DNA from: Pseudomonas sp. DY-1
Lineage (GTDB): Bacteria; Pseudomonadota; Gammaproteobacteria; Pseudomonadales; Pseudomonadaceae
NCBI RefSeq assembly: GCF_003626975.1
Contig: NZ_CP032616.1
Coordinates: 4,626,001-4,690,000, forward strand
DNA: 64,000 nt
Direction: 5' to 3'
Shown piece after piece: positions 8,635-19,438 of the stretch. The notes under the pieces were generated by a model. That model did not search any database, was not told the origin of the DNA, and was given only the letters and a program-made list of their open reading frames with translations. Within the stretch, counting starts at the first letter, position 1. Each line of letters begins with the position of its first letter. The position numbers and the translations under genes are program-made.

Positions 8635-8650
8635 TGGCCTCTCGCTTGCA
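8635..8650 (+). promoter_or_regulatory. Sigma-54 promoter of hutU
   Basis: TGGCCTCTCGCTTGCA matches the -24/-12 consensus with GG and GC separated by ten bases (TGGC and TTGCA both present). In P. fluorescens the hutU operon is known to be sigma-54 dependent and activated by CbrB/NtrC. The predicted transcription start is near 8661, inside the HutC-like palindrome. Confidence 0.65.
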
Positions 8651-8654
8651 TATG

Positions 8655-8668
8655 CTTGTATGTACAAG
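8655..8668. promoter_or_regulatory. HutC operator upstream of hutU
   Basis: CTTGTATGTACAAG is a near-perfect palindrome with the TGTA-N2-TACA core of HutC sites. It starts five bases after the -12 element, so it covers the predicted start of transcription. Bound HutC would block open-complex formation or promoter clearance. Confidence 0.7.
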
Positions 8669-8754
8669 TTTATATGTGTGCAGATGTCCACTGCTTTTCC
8701 CGCGCAGTCAGGCAGTAACGTTGCTCACCGCTACCACCCTACGAGGAGCCAGGC

Positions 8755-10425
<1,671 letters not shown>

Positions 10426-10427
10426 GC

Positions 10428-11960
10428 GTGAACGCGCTGAACCTGAAACCCGGAAGCCTGACCCTGGCGCAGCTGCGCCAGGTCTTCCACGCGCCCGTGC
10501 ATGTGACCCTGGATGCCAGTGCCGGCAAGGCCATCGACGCCAGTGTTGCCTGCGTCGAGAGCATCGTCGCTGAAGGCCGCACTGCCTACGGCATCAACAC
10601 CGGCTTCGGCCTGTTGGCTTCGACCCGCATCGCCCCGGCCGACCTGGAGAAGCTGCAGCGCTCGCTGGTGCTGTCCCACGCCGCAGGTGTTGGCGAAGCC
10701 TTGGACGACGCCATGGTGCGCCTGATCATGCTGCTCAAGGTGAACAGCCTGGCGCGCGGTTTTTCCGGCATCCGTCGCAAGGTAATCGACGCTCTGATCG
10801 CCCTGATCAACGCCGAGGTCTATCCGCACATTCCTCTGAAGGGTTCGGTAGGCGCTTCCGGCGACCTGGCACCCCTGGCGCACATGTCGCTGCTGCTGCT
10901 CGGCGAGAGCAAGGCGCGCCACAAGGGCCAGTGGCTGCCGGCCACCGAAGCACTGGCTGTTGCCGGACTCGAGCCGCTGACCCTGGCTGCCAAGGAGGGC
11001 CTGGCCCTGCTCAACGGCACCCAGGTCTCCACCGCCTATGCCCTGCGCGGCCTGTTCGAGGCCGAGGACCTGTTCGCCGGTGCCACCGTCTGCGGCGGTC
11101 TCAGCGTCGAGGCCATGCTTGGTTCCCGCGCGCCGTTCGATGCGCGCATCCACGCCGCCCGTGGCCAGCGCGGCCAGATCGACGTGGCTGCTGCCTACCG
11201 TGAGCTACTTACTGCCAGCAGCGAGATCGCCCGCTCCCACGAGAAGTGCGACAAGGTGCAGGATCCGTACTCCCTGCGCTGCCAGCCGCAAGTCATGGGC
11301 GCCTGCCTGACCCAGCTGCGCCAGGCCGCCGAAGTGCTGGAGATTGAATCCAACGCGGTTTCCGACAACCCGCTGGTATTCGCCGAATCGGGTGATGTGA
11401 TCTCCGGTGGCAACTTCCACGCCGAGCCGGTGGCCATGGCCGCTGACAACCTGGCGCTTGCCATCGCGGAAATTGGCTCGCTGTCCGAGCGTCGTATCTC
11501 GCTGATGATGGACATGCACATGTCCCAGCTGCCGCCCTTCCTGGTGGAGAACGGCGGGGTCAACTCCGGCTTCATGATCGCCCAGGTCACGGCCGCCGCC
11601 CTGGCCAGCGACAACAAGGCCCTGGCCCACCCGGCCAGCGTCGATAGCCTGCCCACCTCGGCCAACCAGGAAGACCACGTGTCCATGGCGCCGAACGCCG
11701 GCAAGCGTCTCTGGGCCATGGCCGAAAACGTGCGCGGCATCCTCGCCATCGAATGGCTGGGCGCCTGCCAGGGGCTGGACTTCCGCACCGGCCTGAAGAG
11801 TTCGCCGAAGCTGGAAGAAGCCCGCGGCCTGCTGCGCTCGAAGGTCTCCTACTACCAGGAAGACCGCTTCTTCGCCCCGGATATCGAAACCGCAAGTGAT
11901 CTGCTGGCCAGTGGCTGCCTGAATGCACTGGTTCCGGCAAGGCTGCTGCCGAGCCTGTGA
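10428..11960 (+). CDS. hutH: Histidine ammonia-lyase
   Basis: 510 aa. It eliminates ammonia from L-histidine to give urocanate, the first catabolic step. The MIO-forming triad Ala-Ser-Gly is at residues 143-145 in [11 protein letters not shown], the same numbering as the P. putida enzyme. The catalytic tyrosine region AYGINTGFG (54-62) and [11 protein letters not shown] are intact. The GTG start is preceded by AAAGGAG within the end of hutU. This is the only one of the two lyase-family genes in the cluster with a MIO triad. Confidence 0.96.
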   Translation: MNALNLKPGSLTLAQLRQVFHAPVHVTLDASAGKAIDASVACVESIVAEGRTAYGINTGFGLLASTRIAPADLEKLQRSLVLSHAAGVGEALDDAMVRLIMLLKVNSLARGFSGIRRKVIDALIALINAEVYPHIPLKGSVGASGDLAPLAHMSLLLLGESKARHKGQWLPATEALAVAGLEPLTLAAKEGLALLNGTQVSTAYALRGLFEAEDLFAGATVCGGLSVEAMLGSRAPFDARIHAARGQRGQIDVAAAYRELLTASSEIARSHEKCDKVQDPYSLRCQPQVMGACLTQLRQAAEVLEIESNAVSDNPLVFAESGDVISGGNFHAEPVAMAADNLALAIAEIGSLSERRISLMMDMHMSQLPPFLVENGGVNSGFMIAQVTAAALASDNKALAHPASVDSLPTSANQEDHVSMAPNAGKRLWAMAENVRGILAIEWLGACQGLDFRTGLKSSPKLEEARGLLRSKVSYYQEDRFFAPDIETASDLLASGCLNALVPARLLPSL

Positions 11961-12042
11961 ACCTGAGGTAGGGAGCGGGAGGGTGGGGCGAGCGTCCCGC
12001 CCAGGTCGGGAAGACCGCAACTGCTTGAGGTACCCGGGGCGA

Positions 12043-12112
12043 TCACGAGTCGTGACCGGTCGTCAAAACAACAATTGCCAGTCACTGGCACCGGGAGCCG
12101 GCACAACCGGCT
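12043..12112. promoter_or_regulatory. Three successive palindromes in the hutH-hutX gap
   Basis: The 206-base gap holds TCACGAGTCGTGA (12043-12055), TGCCAGTCACTGGCA (12076-12090) and a hairpin AGCCGG/CCGGCT (12096-12112). An AACAACAA motif, matching the Crc/Hfq catabolite-repression consensus, lies at about 12067-12074 between the first two. They may be operators or mRNA-stabilising hairpins that set hutX expression apart from hutUH. No terminator T-tract is present. Confidence 0.4.
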
Positions 12113-12166
12113 TCTGTCGATGAACGAACTGCCTTAACCCTTACCAAGTTTCAGGAGCGTCGGAAC

Positions 12167-13135
12167 ATGCAATTCAAGAAGCGAGTGTTGGGTCTGATGT
12201 GTGCAGCGGGTCTGCTGGCCGGGACGGCTTCCGCCCAGGCGGCGGGCTGGTGTGAATCCGGCAAACCGGTGAAGTTCGCCGGGCTCAACTGGGAAAGCGG
12301 CATGTTGCTCACCGACGTGCTGCAACTGGTGCTGAAGAACGGGTATGGCTGCGAGACCGACAGCCTGCCGGGCAACTCCATCACCATGGAGCAGGCCCTG
12401 GGCAACAACGACATCCAGATCTTCGCCGAGGAGTGGATCGGCCGGAGCGACGCCTGGAACAAGGCCGCCTCCGCCGGCAAGGTGGTGGGCGTGGGCGCAC
12501 CGATCGTCGGCGCCACCGAGGGCTGGTACGTGCCGCGCTACGTGATCGAGGGCGATGCCAAGCGGGGCATCGAGGCCAAGGCGCCGAAGCTCAAGGCCAT
12601 CGCCGACCTGGGCCAGTACGCCGAACTCTTCCGCGACCCGGAAGAACCGGGCAAGGGCCGTTTCTACAACTGCCCGGCTGGCTGGACCTGCGAGCTGGAC
12701 AACAGCGAAATGCTGAAGAGCTATGGCCTGGAAGAGAAGTTCACCAACTTCCGCCCCGGCACCGGCCCGGCCCTGGATGCGGCCGTGTTGTCGAGCTATC
12801 GCCGTGGCGAGCCTATCCTTTTCTATTACTGGTCGCCGACGCCGCTGATGGGCCAGGCGGACCTGGTAAAGCTGGAGGAGAAGCCCGGCGTGGACAAGAG
12901 CGTGACCATCCAGGTCGGCCTGTCCAAGACCTTCCATGACGAGGCTCCGGAACTGGTGGCCGTCCTGGAGAAAGTCAATCTGCCGATCGACCTGCTGAAC
13001 CAGAACCTGGCGAAGATGGCCAAGGAAAAGATGGATTCCGCCGACCTGGCCAAGGTCTTCCTCAAGGAGCACCCGGAGGTGTGGCACGCCTGGGTGAGCG
13101 AGGATGCGGCGAAGAAGATCGAAGCCGCTCTCTGA
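12167..13135 (+). CDS. hutX: Histidine ABC transporter, periplasmic binding protein
   Basis: 322 aa with a signal peptide (cleavage after about residue 25, AQA/AG). It is an OpuAC/ProX-class protein with conserved blocks FAGLNWESGM and FYYWSPTPLMG. It is directly followed by its permease and ATPase genes, so it is the cognate receptor of the HutXWV histidine importer. It is preceded by a CAGGAG ribosome-binding site. The next gene is 74 bases away beyond an intercistronic hairpin, which fits the need for excess binding protein. Confidence 0.9.
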   Translation: MQFKKRVLGLMCAAGLLAGTASAQAAGWCESGKPVKFAGLNWESGMLLTDVLQLVLKNGYGCETDSLPGNSITMEQALGNNDIQIFAEEWIGRSDAWNKAASAGKVVGVGAPIVGATEGWYVPRYVIEGDAKRGIEAKAPKLKAIADLGQYAELFRDPEEPGKGRFYNCPAGWTCELDNSEMLKSYGLEEKFTNFRPGTGPALDAAVLSSYRRGEPILFYYWSPTPLMGQADLVKLEEKPGVDKSVTIQVGLSKTFHDEAPELVAVLEKVNLPIDLLNQNLAKMAKEKMDSADLAKVFLKEHPEVWHAWVSEDAAKKIEAAL

Positions 13136-13160
13136 GGCTGGGGCAGTCCCTAAATCACGG

Positions 13161-13185
13161 CCCGCTCCTTGGACGGAGGAGCGGG
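13161..13185 (+). promoter_or_regulatory. Intercistronic hairpin hutX/hutW
   Basis: CCCGCTCC (13161-13168) pairs with GGAGCGGG (13178-13185). No T-tract follows, so it is more likely an mRNA 3'-end stabiliser or partial attenuator that favours hutX over hutWV than a full terminator. Confidence 0.45.
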
Positions 13186-13209
13186 TTCACCACCTGACCG
13201 GAGCGAGCT

Positions 13210-14061
13210 ATGTTCCCCGAACGCTTCACCTTTTCCATCGCTGACTGGGTCAATGGCTGGGTAGACAGCCTGGTGACCAACTACGGCGATGTCTTCCGCC
13301 ACATCTCCGACACCCTGCTCTGGGCCATCGTCTATCTGGAAGGCACCCTGCGCGCCACGCCCTGGTGGCTGGTATTGGCGATAGTCGCCGGCATCACCTG
13401 GCATGCCACCCGACGCATCCTGCCGACGGTGGTGATCACCGGCCTGCTGTTCCTCGTTGGTGCGGTGGGGCTCTGGGACAAGCTGATGCAGACCGTGGCG
13501 CTGATGCTGGTGGCCACCTTCATCTCGGTGTTGATCGGCATCCCCCTGGGCATCCTTGCGGCCCGCAGCGACCGCCTGCGCGCCGTGCTGATGCCGCTGC
13601 TGGACATCATGCAGACCATGCCCAGCTTCGTGTACCTGATCCCGGTGCTGATGCTCTTCGGCCTGGGCAAGGTGCCAGCCATTTTCGCCACCGTTATCTA
13701 CGCCGCGCCGCCGCTGATCCGCCTGACCGACCTCGGCATCCGCCAGGTTGACGGAGAAGTGATGGAAGCCATCAACGCCTTTGGCGCCAACCGCTGGCAG
13801 CAACTGTTCGGCGTGCAGCTGCCGCTGGCCATGCCGAGCATCATGGCCGGTATCAACCAGACCACCATGATGGCCCTGTCGATGGTGGTGATCGCCTCGA
13901 TGATCGGCGCCCGTGGCCTCGGTGAAGACGTCCTGGTGGGCATCCAGACCCTCAACGTCGGCAAGGGCCTAGAGGCCGGCCTGGCCATCGTCATCCTGGC
14001 TGTGGTCTTCGACCGCATCACCCAGGCTTACGGCCGTTCGCGGCACGCAGTCAGCAAATGA
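13210..14061 (+). CDS. hutW: Histidine ABC transporter permease
   Basis: 283 aa with about six membrane-spanning segments. It is a BPD_transp_1 (ProW-like) permease with the cytoplasmic EAA loop [20 protein letters not shown], which contacts the ATPase. The stop overlaps the hutV ATG by four bases. Together with HutX and HutV it forms a compatible-solute-class importer retargeted to histidine, as inferred from the operon. Confidence 0.92.
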   Translation: MFPERFTFSIADWVNGWVDSLVTNYGDVFRHISDTLLWAIVYLEGTLRATPWWLVLAIVAGITWHATRRILPTVVITGLLFLVGAVGLWDKLMQTVALMLVATFISVLIGIPLGILAARSDRLRAVLMPLLDIMQTMPSFVYLIPVLMLFGLGKVPAIFATVIYAAPPLIRLTDLGIRQVDGEVMEAINAFGANRWQQLFGVQLPLAMPSIMAGINQTTMMALSMVVIASMIGARGLGEDVLVGIQTLNVGKGLEAGLAIVILAVVFDRITQAYGRSRHAVSK

Positions 14062-14888
14062 GTGGCGAGAACATGAGCAAGATTGTCGTCAAGAACGTAT
14101 TCAAGATCTTCGGCCAGCGCGCCGAGGAGGCCCTGGCACTGATCCAGCAAGGCAAGAGCAAAGCCGATGTGCTGCAAAACACGGGTTGCGTGGTCGGGGT
14201 AAACGACTTGTCGCTGTCCATCGGCGCGGGCGAGATCTTCGTGATCATGGGCCTGTCCGGTTCCGGCAAGTCCACCCTGGTGCGCCACTTCAACCGCCTG
14301 ATCGACCCCACCAGCGGGCAGATCCTGGTCGATGGCGAAGACATCCTGCGCTACGACATGGAAGAGCTGCGGCAATTCCGTCGCAAGAAGATCAGCATGG
14401 TGTTCCAGAGCTTCGGTCTGCTGCCGCACAAGTCGGTGATCGATAACGTGGCCTACGGTCTCAAAGTCCGTGGCGAGACCAAGGAGTACTGCCTGGAGCG
14501 CGCCCAGCACTGGATCACCACGGTGGGCCTGAAGGGCTACGAGAAGTCCTACCCGCACCAACTTTCCGGTGGCATGCGCCAACGCGTCGGCCTGGCCCGT
14601 GCATTGGCCTCCGACACTGACATCATCCTCATGGACGAAGCCTTCAGCGCCCTCGACCCGCTGATCCGCGCCGACATGCAGGAACAACTGCTGGAACTGC
14701 AGAAGACCCTGCAGAAGACCATCGTCTTCATCACCCATGACCTGGACGAAGCCGTGCGCATCGGCAATCGCATCGCCATCCTCAAGGACGGCCAACTGAT
14801 CCAGGTCGGTACGCCGCGTGAAATCCTCCATCAGCCCGCGGACGATTACGTCGACCGCTTCGTCCAGCGCCGCGTGGCCAATCTGTAA
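14058..14888 (+). CDS. hutV: Histidine ABC transporter ATPase
   Basis: 276 aa. It has the ProV-type N-terminal linker ([19 protein letters not shown]), the Walker A motif GLSGSGKST (about 68-76), the signature LSGGMRQR and the Walker B motif IILMDEAF. It lacks the C-terminal CBS pair of osmoregulated ProV, consistent with nutrient import rather than osmosensing. The ATG at 14058 overlaps the hutW stop; an alternative ATG at 14073 would give the start [10 protein letters not shown]. Confidence 0.93.
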   Translation: MSGENMSKIVVKNVFKIFGQRAEEALALIQQGKSKADVLQNTGCVVGVNDLSLSIGAGEIFVIMGLSGSGKSTLVRHFNRLIDPTSGQILVDGEDILRYDMEELRQFRRKKISMVFQSFGLLPHKSVIDNVAYGLKVRGETKEYCLERAQHWITTVGLKGYEKSYPHQLSGGMRQRVGLARALASDTDIILMDEAFSALDPLIRADMQEQLLELQKTLQKTIVFITHDLDEAVRIGNRIAILKDGQLIQVGTPREILHQPADDYVDRFVQRRVANL

Positions 14889-14899
14889 GGAACATCCGA

Positions 14900-16432
14900 A
14901 TGTCGTTACCCGAGAAAGTCCTGCTGGGCGATTCACCGCTGAACTGGCGCCAGGTGGTGGCCGTGGCCCGTCACGGCGCCCGCCTGGAGCTGACCCCGGC
15001 AGCCTGGGCGCGCATCGAGAATGCCCGTGGCATCGTCGAACGTATCGTCGAACGGGGCGAACGCGCCTACGGGATCAGTACCGGCCTCGGCGCCCTGAGC
15101 GACATTGTGCTGAACGCCGAACAATTCGCCGCGCTGTCGCGAAACACGCTGCTCAGCCACGCCTGCGGCGTTGGTCCCGTACTGGCCGATGAGCAGACGC
15201 GCGCCATCATCTGCTGCGCCATCGCCAACTACAGCCACGGCCGTTCGGGCCTGCAAAGGGCTGTGGTGGAAGCGCTACTGGCGCTGCTGGAGCGCGGCAT
15301 TACCCCACGGGTGCCGTCCCAGGGCTCGGTGGGTTACCTGACCCACATGGCCCATGTCGGCATCGCCTTGCTCGGCGTTGGCGAGGTGAGCTATCGCGGC
15401 CAGGTGGTGCCTGCCGTCGAGGCTCTGGCCGCCGAAGGGCTGGAGCCCGTGCGCCTGGGCGCCAAGGACGGCCTGTGCCTGGTCAATGGTTTGCCCTGCA
15501 TGACCGGCCTGACCTGCCTCGCCCTGGACGACGCCGAACGCCTGATGCGCTGGGCTGATGTGATTGGTGCCATGAGTTTCGAAGCCCTGCGCGGGCAGAT
15601 CGCCGCCTTCGACCCGGACATCATCGCCCTCAAGCCGCACCCGGGCATGCAGACGGTAGGCGCCAACCTGCTGGCCCTGCTCGCTGGCAGCGAGGTGGTT
15701 GCCGCCAGCCGCGGCATTCGCACCCAGGATGCCCTGAGCATTCGCTCTATCCCGCAGGTCCACGGCGCCTGCCGCGACCAGTTCGCTCATGCTGCCCGCC
15801 AGGTGGATACCGAACTGGCCGCCGCCAATGACAACCCGCTGCTGCTGGGGACGCCGGATGCCTACAAGATCGTCTCCCAGGCCAACCCCCATGGCGAGTC
15901 GGTGGCCATGGCGGCCGACCTTCTGGCCATTGCCGTGGCTGAACTGGGTGGCATTGCCGAGCGCCGCCTGGATCGCCTGGTCAATCCGCTGGTCAGCGGA
16001 CTGCCGGCGTTCCTGGTGAGCCAGCCCGGGGTCAACTCGGGAATGATGATCGCCCAGTACGTCGCTGCCGCCCTGGTCGGTGAGAACCGTCAGCTGGCGC
16101 AGCCGGCGGTTGTGGACAACTTCGTCACCTCCGGTCTGCAGGAAGACCACCTCAGCCTCGGTACCAGCGCCGCGCTCAAACTGGGCAAGGCACTGGAGAA
16201 CTGCGGCCGCATCCTTGCCATCGAGTACCTGTTTGCCGCCCAGGCTTTCGAGTTCCACAAGCCCAGGGGCTTCGGTGCCGGCACAACCGCCGCGTGGGAA
16301 ACCCTGCGCGAACGGGTGCCGGCTTATGACCAGGACCGTTGGCTGGCACCGGACATCGCCCGTGCCGCCGACCTGTTGCGCGACGGTGCCGCGCTGGAAG
16401 GGATAGCCGCTCGCACCGGAGGACTGCAATGA
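14900..16432 (+). CDS. MIO-less histidine/aromatic ammonia-lyase paralogue
   Basis: 510 aa, an intact full-length member of the aromatic amino acid lyase fold. Conserved landmarks are AYGISTGLG (57-65), [21 protein letters not shown] and [23 protein letters not shown]. The MIO-forming loop is absent: after GSVG (142-145) the chain goes straight to YLTHMAH, lacking the Ala-Ser-Gly triad and neighbouring residues found in HutH ([14 protein letters not shown]). It therefore cannot make MIO and is unlikely to be an ordinary ammonia-lyase. Its place between hutV and hutI with a four-base overlap into hutI implies co-expression and a role in histidine use. It may be a structural partner, a regulator or a new activity. 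Confidence 0.88.
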   Translation: MSLPEKVLLGDSPLNWRQVVAVARHGARLELTPAAWARIENARGIVERIVERGERAYGISTGLGALSDIVLNAEQFAALSRNTLLSHACGVGPVLADEQTRAIICCAIANYSHGRSGLQRAVVEALLALLERGITPRVPSQGSVGYLTHMAHVGIALLGVGEVSYRGQVVPAVEALAAEGLEPVRLGAKDGLCLVNGLPCMTGLTCLALDDAERLMRWADVIGAMSFEALRGQIAAFDPDIIALKPHPGMQTVGANLLALLAGSEVVAASRGIRTQDALSIRSIPQVHGACRDQFAHAARQVDTELAAANDNPLLLGTPDAYKIVSQANPHGESVAMAADLLAIAVAELGGIAERRLDRLVNPLVSGLPAFLVSQPGVNSGMMIAQYVAAALVGENRQLAQPAVVDNFVTSGLQEDHLSLGTSAALKLGKALENCGRILAIEYLFAAQAFEFHKPRGFGAGTTAAWETLRERVPAYDQDRWLAPDIARAADLLRDGAALEGIAARTGGLQ

Positions 16433-17637
16433 AACACCTCTGGGATAACTGCCACGTCGCCACGATGCGAGGCGGCAAGTACTCGATCATCGAAGACGCT
16501 GTACTGGTGACCTATGCCGGGCGCATCGAGTGGATCGGCCCGCGCGAGGCACTGCCGGCGATTCCCTATGACGTGGAAGTCGACCTTAACGGCGCTTGGG
16601 TCACCCCGGGGCTGATCGACTGCCACACCCATCTGGTATTCGGCGGCGATCGCAGCCGCGAGTTCGAGCAGCGTCTGGAAGGCGTCAGCTACGCCGAGAT
16701 TGCCGCCCAGGGCGGCGGCATCGCCAGCACCGTGCGCGCCACCCGCGAGGCCAGTGAGGAGGAGTTGCTGGAAAGCGCTACCCGTCGCGCCCGAAAGCTG
16801 CTGCGCGACGGCGTCACCACCCTGGAAGTGAAGTCCGGCTACGGCCTGGACCTGGCCAGCGAGCGCAAGATGCTGCGGGTCGCCAGGCGCCTGGGCGAAT
16901 CCCTGCCGATCACCGTGCGTGCCACTTGCCTGGCCGCCCACGCCCTGCCACCGGAATATGCGGGGCGTGCCGACGACTACATCGCGCACATCTGCAACGA
17001 GATGCTGCCGGCGCTGGCCGATGAAGGGCTAGTGGATGCAGTGGACGCTTTCTGCGAGCACCTGGCGTTCTCCCCGGCCCAGGTGGAGCGCGTCTTCAAG
17101 GTGGCGCAGAAACTTGGCCTGCCGGTGAAACTGCATGCCGAGCAACTGTCCTCCCTCCACGGGTCCGCCCTCGCGGCGCGCTACCAGGCGCTGTCGGCGG
17201 ATCACCTGGAATACATGACCGAGGATGACGCCATCGCCATGGCCAAGTCCGGCACCGTTGCCGTGCTGCTGCCGGGTGCCTTCTACCTGCTGCGGGAAAC
17301 CCAGCTGCCGCCCATCGAGGCACTGCGTAAGCACGGTGTCGCCATGGCGGTGTCCACTGACCTCAACCCCGGCACGTCCCCGGCGCTGTCGCTGCGGATG
17401 ATGCTGAACATGGCCTGCACCTCCTTCCGCCTGACCCCGGAGGAAGCGCTGGCCGGCGCCACGTTGCACGCCGCGAAGGCCCTGGGCCTGGCCGATAGCC
17501 ATGGCAGCCTGGAAAGCGGCAAGGTGGCCGACTTCATCGCCTGGGATATCCAGCGCCCGGCGGAGCTCGCCTATTGGCTGGGCGGCGACCTGCCCAAGCG
17601 GGTGATTCGACACGGACAGGAGATCGACTGTGGATAA
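16429..17637 (+). CDS. hutI: Imidazolonepropionase
   Basis: 402 aa. It hydrolyses imidazolone-5-propionate to N-formimino-L-glutamate, the third step of the pathway. It belongs to the amidohydrolase superfamily: metal ligands His66/His68 in [10 protein letters not shown], with further ligands in KLHAEQLS and the Asp of STDLNPGT. The ATG at 16429 overlaps the preceding stop (ATGA) and is preceded by GGAGG. It overlaps hutG by eight bases. Confidence 0.96.
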   Translation: MKHLWDNCHVATMRGGKYSIIEDAVLVTYAGRIEWIGPREALPAIPYDVEVDLNGAWVTPGLIDCHTHLVFGGDRSREFEQRLEGVSYAEIAAQGGGIASTVRATREASEEELLESATRRARKLLRDGVTTLEVKSGYGLDLASERKMLRVARRLGESLPITVRATCLAAHALPPEYAGRADDYIAHICNEMLPALADEGLVDAVDAFCEHLAFSPAQVERVFKVAQKLGLPVKLHAEQLSSLHGSALAARYQALSADHLEYMTEDDAIAMAKSGTVAVLLPGAFYLLRETQLPPIEALRKHGVAMAVSTDLNPGTSPALSLRMMLNMACTSFRLTPEEALAGATLHAAKALGLADSHGSLESGKVADFIAWDIQRPAELAYWLGGDLPKRVIRHGQEIDCG

Positions 17638-18433
17638 CGTACTGAGCTTCAGCCGCGGCAACGCACCGCTGCTGATCAGCATGCCGCACCCCGGCACCCT
17701 TCTGACCCCGGCAGTGGAAGCCGGCATGGTGGAAGCTGGCTGGGACCTCACCGACACCGACTGGCATATCCCGCGCCTCTACGACTTCGCCACCGAACTG
17801 GGGGTGAGCACGCTTGCCGCGCAGTACTCGCGCTACGTCATCGACCTGAATCGCCCGGCCGACGACAAGCCGCTCTACGCCACCGCCACCACCGGTCTCT
17901 ATCCGGCGACGCTGTTCGATGGCGAGCCCCTGTACCACGAGGGCGAAGAACCCACTGCGGCGGAGCGGGCGCGTTACCTGGCGGACATCTGGACCCCGTA
18001 TCACCAGACCATCAACGAAGAACTGGCGCGGATGAAGGCCGAGTTCGGTTACGCGATGCTGCTCGACGCGCACTCCATCCGTTCCTTCGTGCCGCGACTG
18101 TTCGATGGCCGGCTGCCGGACTTCAATCTCGGCACCAACGCCGGGGCCAGTTGCGATCCGGGCCTGGCCGACTCGCTCGTCAGGGTATGCGCCGATGCCC
18201 AGGACTATAGCCACGTGCTGAATGGGCGTTTCAAGGGCGGCCACATCACCCGTCACTATGGCCAGCCGGACCAGCACATCCATGCTGTCCAACTGGAGCT
18301 CGCGCAGTGCACCTACATGGATGAGCAGGTGCCTTTCGACTACCGCGAGGACCTGGCCGTGCCGACCCAGGTGGTGTTGAAGCAATTGCTGGAGGCGATG
18401 TTGGCATGGGGACGCCAGCGTTACGGAGTCTGA
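17630..18433 (+). CDS. hutG: N-formylglutamate deformylase
   Basis: 267 aa. It releases formate from N-formyl-L-glutamate to yield glutamate, completing the HutF branch. The family motifs SMPHPGT near the N-terminus and LLDAHSIRS (zinc site region) are present. The GTG start lies within the end of hutI, an eight-base overlap. It is the last gene of the hut run; the next gene converges on it 30 bases away with no clear terminator between. Confidence 0.95.
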   Translation: MDNVLSFSRGNAPLLISMPHPGTLLTPAVEAGMVEAGWDLTDTDWHIPRLYDFATELGVSTLAAQYSRYVIDLNRPADDKPLYATATTGLYPATLFDGEPLYHEGEEPTAAERARYLADIWTPYHQTINEELARMKAEFGYAMLLDAHSIRSFVPRLFDGRLPDFNLGTNAGASCDPGLADSLVRVCADAQDYSHVLNGRFKGGHITRHYGQPDQHIHAVQLELAQCTYMDEQVPFDYREDLAVPTQVVLKQLLEAMLAWGRQRYGV

Positions 18434-18463
18434 TCGTCGCTTGATAAGGCAAGCAGCCGGCGA

Positions 18464-19423
18464 TCAGAGCCCGCGCAAGAAGTCCAACAGAAGCTCATTC
18501 ACGTCCGCAGGGCGTTCCTGCTGCACCCAGTGCCCGGCGCCTTGCAGCAGGTGGCAGCCCCGCAACTCCGGTGCCGTGCGCGGGAGGGCCTCGATCAACT
18601 GGGGAATGCCCGGGAAATCCAGAACCGAGTCCCGAGCGCCTGCCATGAACAGGGCCGGCTGCCGGACACGGCAACCACGCCATGGCGACATGAGTTCGCA
18701 GGACGTCTTCAGGGTGCGGTACCAGTTCAGCCCACCGCGAAAGCCCGTGCGGGTGAACTCACTGGCGTAATAGGTTATGTCCTCTTCCGTGAGCCAGGGC
18801 GACAGCGTCGCCGGCTCCCGCATGTTGCCCAGGAAACCCCTCTCCAGTGCGATGCGACCGAACGCCGGTTCGCCCTGCCAATCGCCGGAGCCACAGTGCA
18901 GGATCTTGCGCATGGACGATTCGACGTCCCGCTCCAGCTCTGCCTCCGCCACGCCCGGCGCCTGGAAGTACTGGATGTAGAAGTCGTGGATTCCCCAGGT
19001 TTCCAGCGTGCTCAGGACGTCTGTCGGGTCGGGCGGCGAGTAGGGGACGCTTATCCCAACGACGGCCCGGAACAGGTCGGGCCGCAGTAGGGCGGCGGTC
19101 CAGGCCACCACGGCCCCCCAGTCGTGGCCGACGATGACTGCCTGCCGTTCCCCCAGGGCGCGGACCAGGCCGACCATGTCGCCTACCAGGTGCAAGCGGG
19201 TATAGGCCTCCACTGATGGCGGTGCGCTCGTGCCGCCGTATCCACGCATGTCCGGGGCCGCAACCCGGAATCCGGCGCCGGCCAGCGCCTGGAGCTGGTG
19301 TCGCCACGAGTACCAAAGCTCGGGGAAACCGTGGCAAAGGATTACCAGTGGTCCCTTCCCCTGCACCGCCACCCGCATTTGCAACCCGTCCCTGACCAGG
19401 GTGTTCAGTTGCAGGTCGCTCAT
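18464..19423 (-). CDS. Alpha/beta hydrolase, epoxide-hydrolase-like
   Basis: 319 aa. The oxyanion-hole motif HGFPE is at residues 31-35 and the nucleophile elbow GHDWGA places Asp at 101, as in soluble epoxide hydrolases and some dehalogenases. The catalytic His is in GAGHWVQQERP near the C-terminus, and cap-domain tyrosines are available (FYIQYF, ITYYASEF). It probably opens an epoxide to a diol; the substrate is unknown. The start is 15 bases downstream of the flavoprotein stop, so the pair is almost certainly one operon, suggesting sequential oxidation and hydrolysis. Confidence 0.85.
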   Translation of the reverse strand: MSDLQLNTLVRDGLQMRVAVQGKGPLVILCHGFPELWYSWRHQLQALAGAGFRVAAPDMRGYGGTSAPPSVEAYTRLHLVGDMVGLVRALGERQAVIVGHDWGAVVAWTAALLRPDLFRAVVGISVPYSPPDPTDVLSTLETWGIHDFYIQYFQAPGVAEAELERDVESSMRKILHCGSGDWQGEPAFGRIALERGFLGNMREPATLSPWLTEEDITYYASEFTRTGFRGGLNWYRTLKTSCELMSPWRGCRVRQPALFMAGARDSVLDFPGIPQLIEALPRTAPELRGCHLLQGAGHWVQQERPADVNELLLDFLRGL

Positions 19424-19438
19424 GTCCGTCCCCCTCTG

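Noticed and set aside
8622..8645. GAGAG/CTCTC segment considered as part of a glycine-type riboswitch
   Set aside because: No second aptamer features and the segment overlaps the sigma-54 element; the pairing is only five bases.
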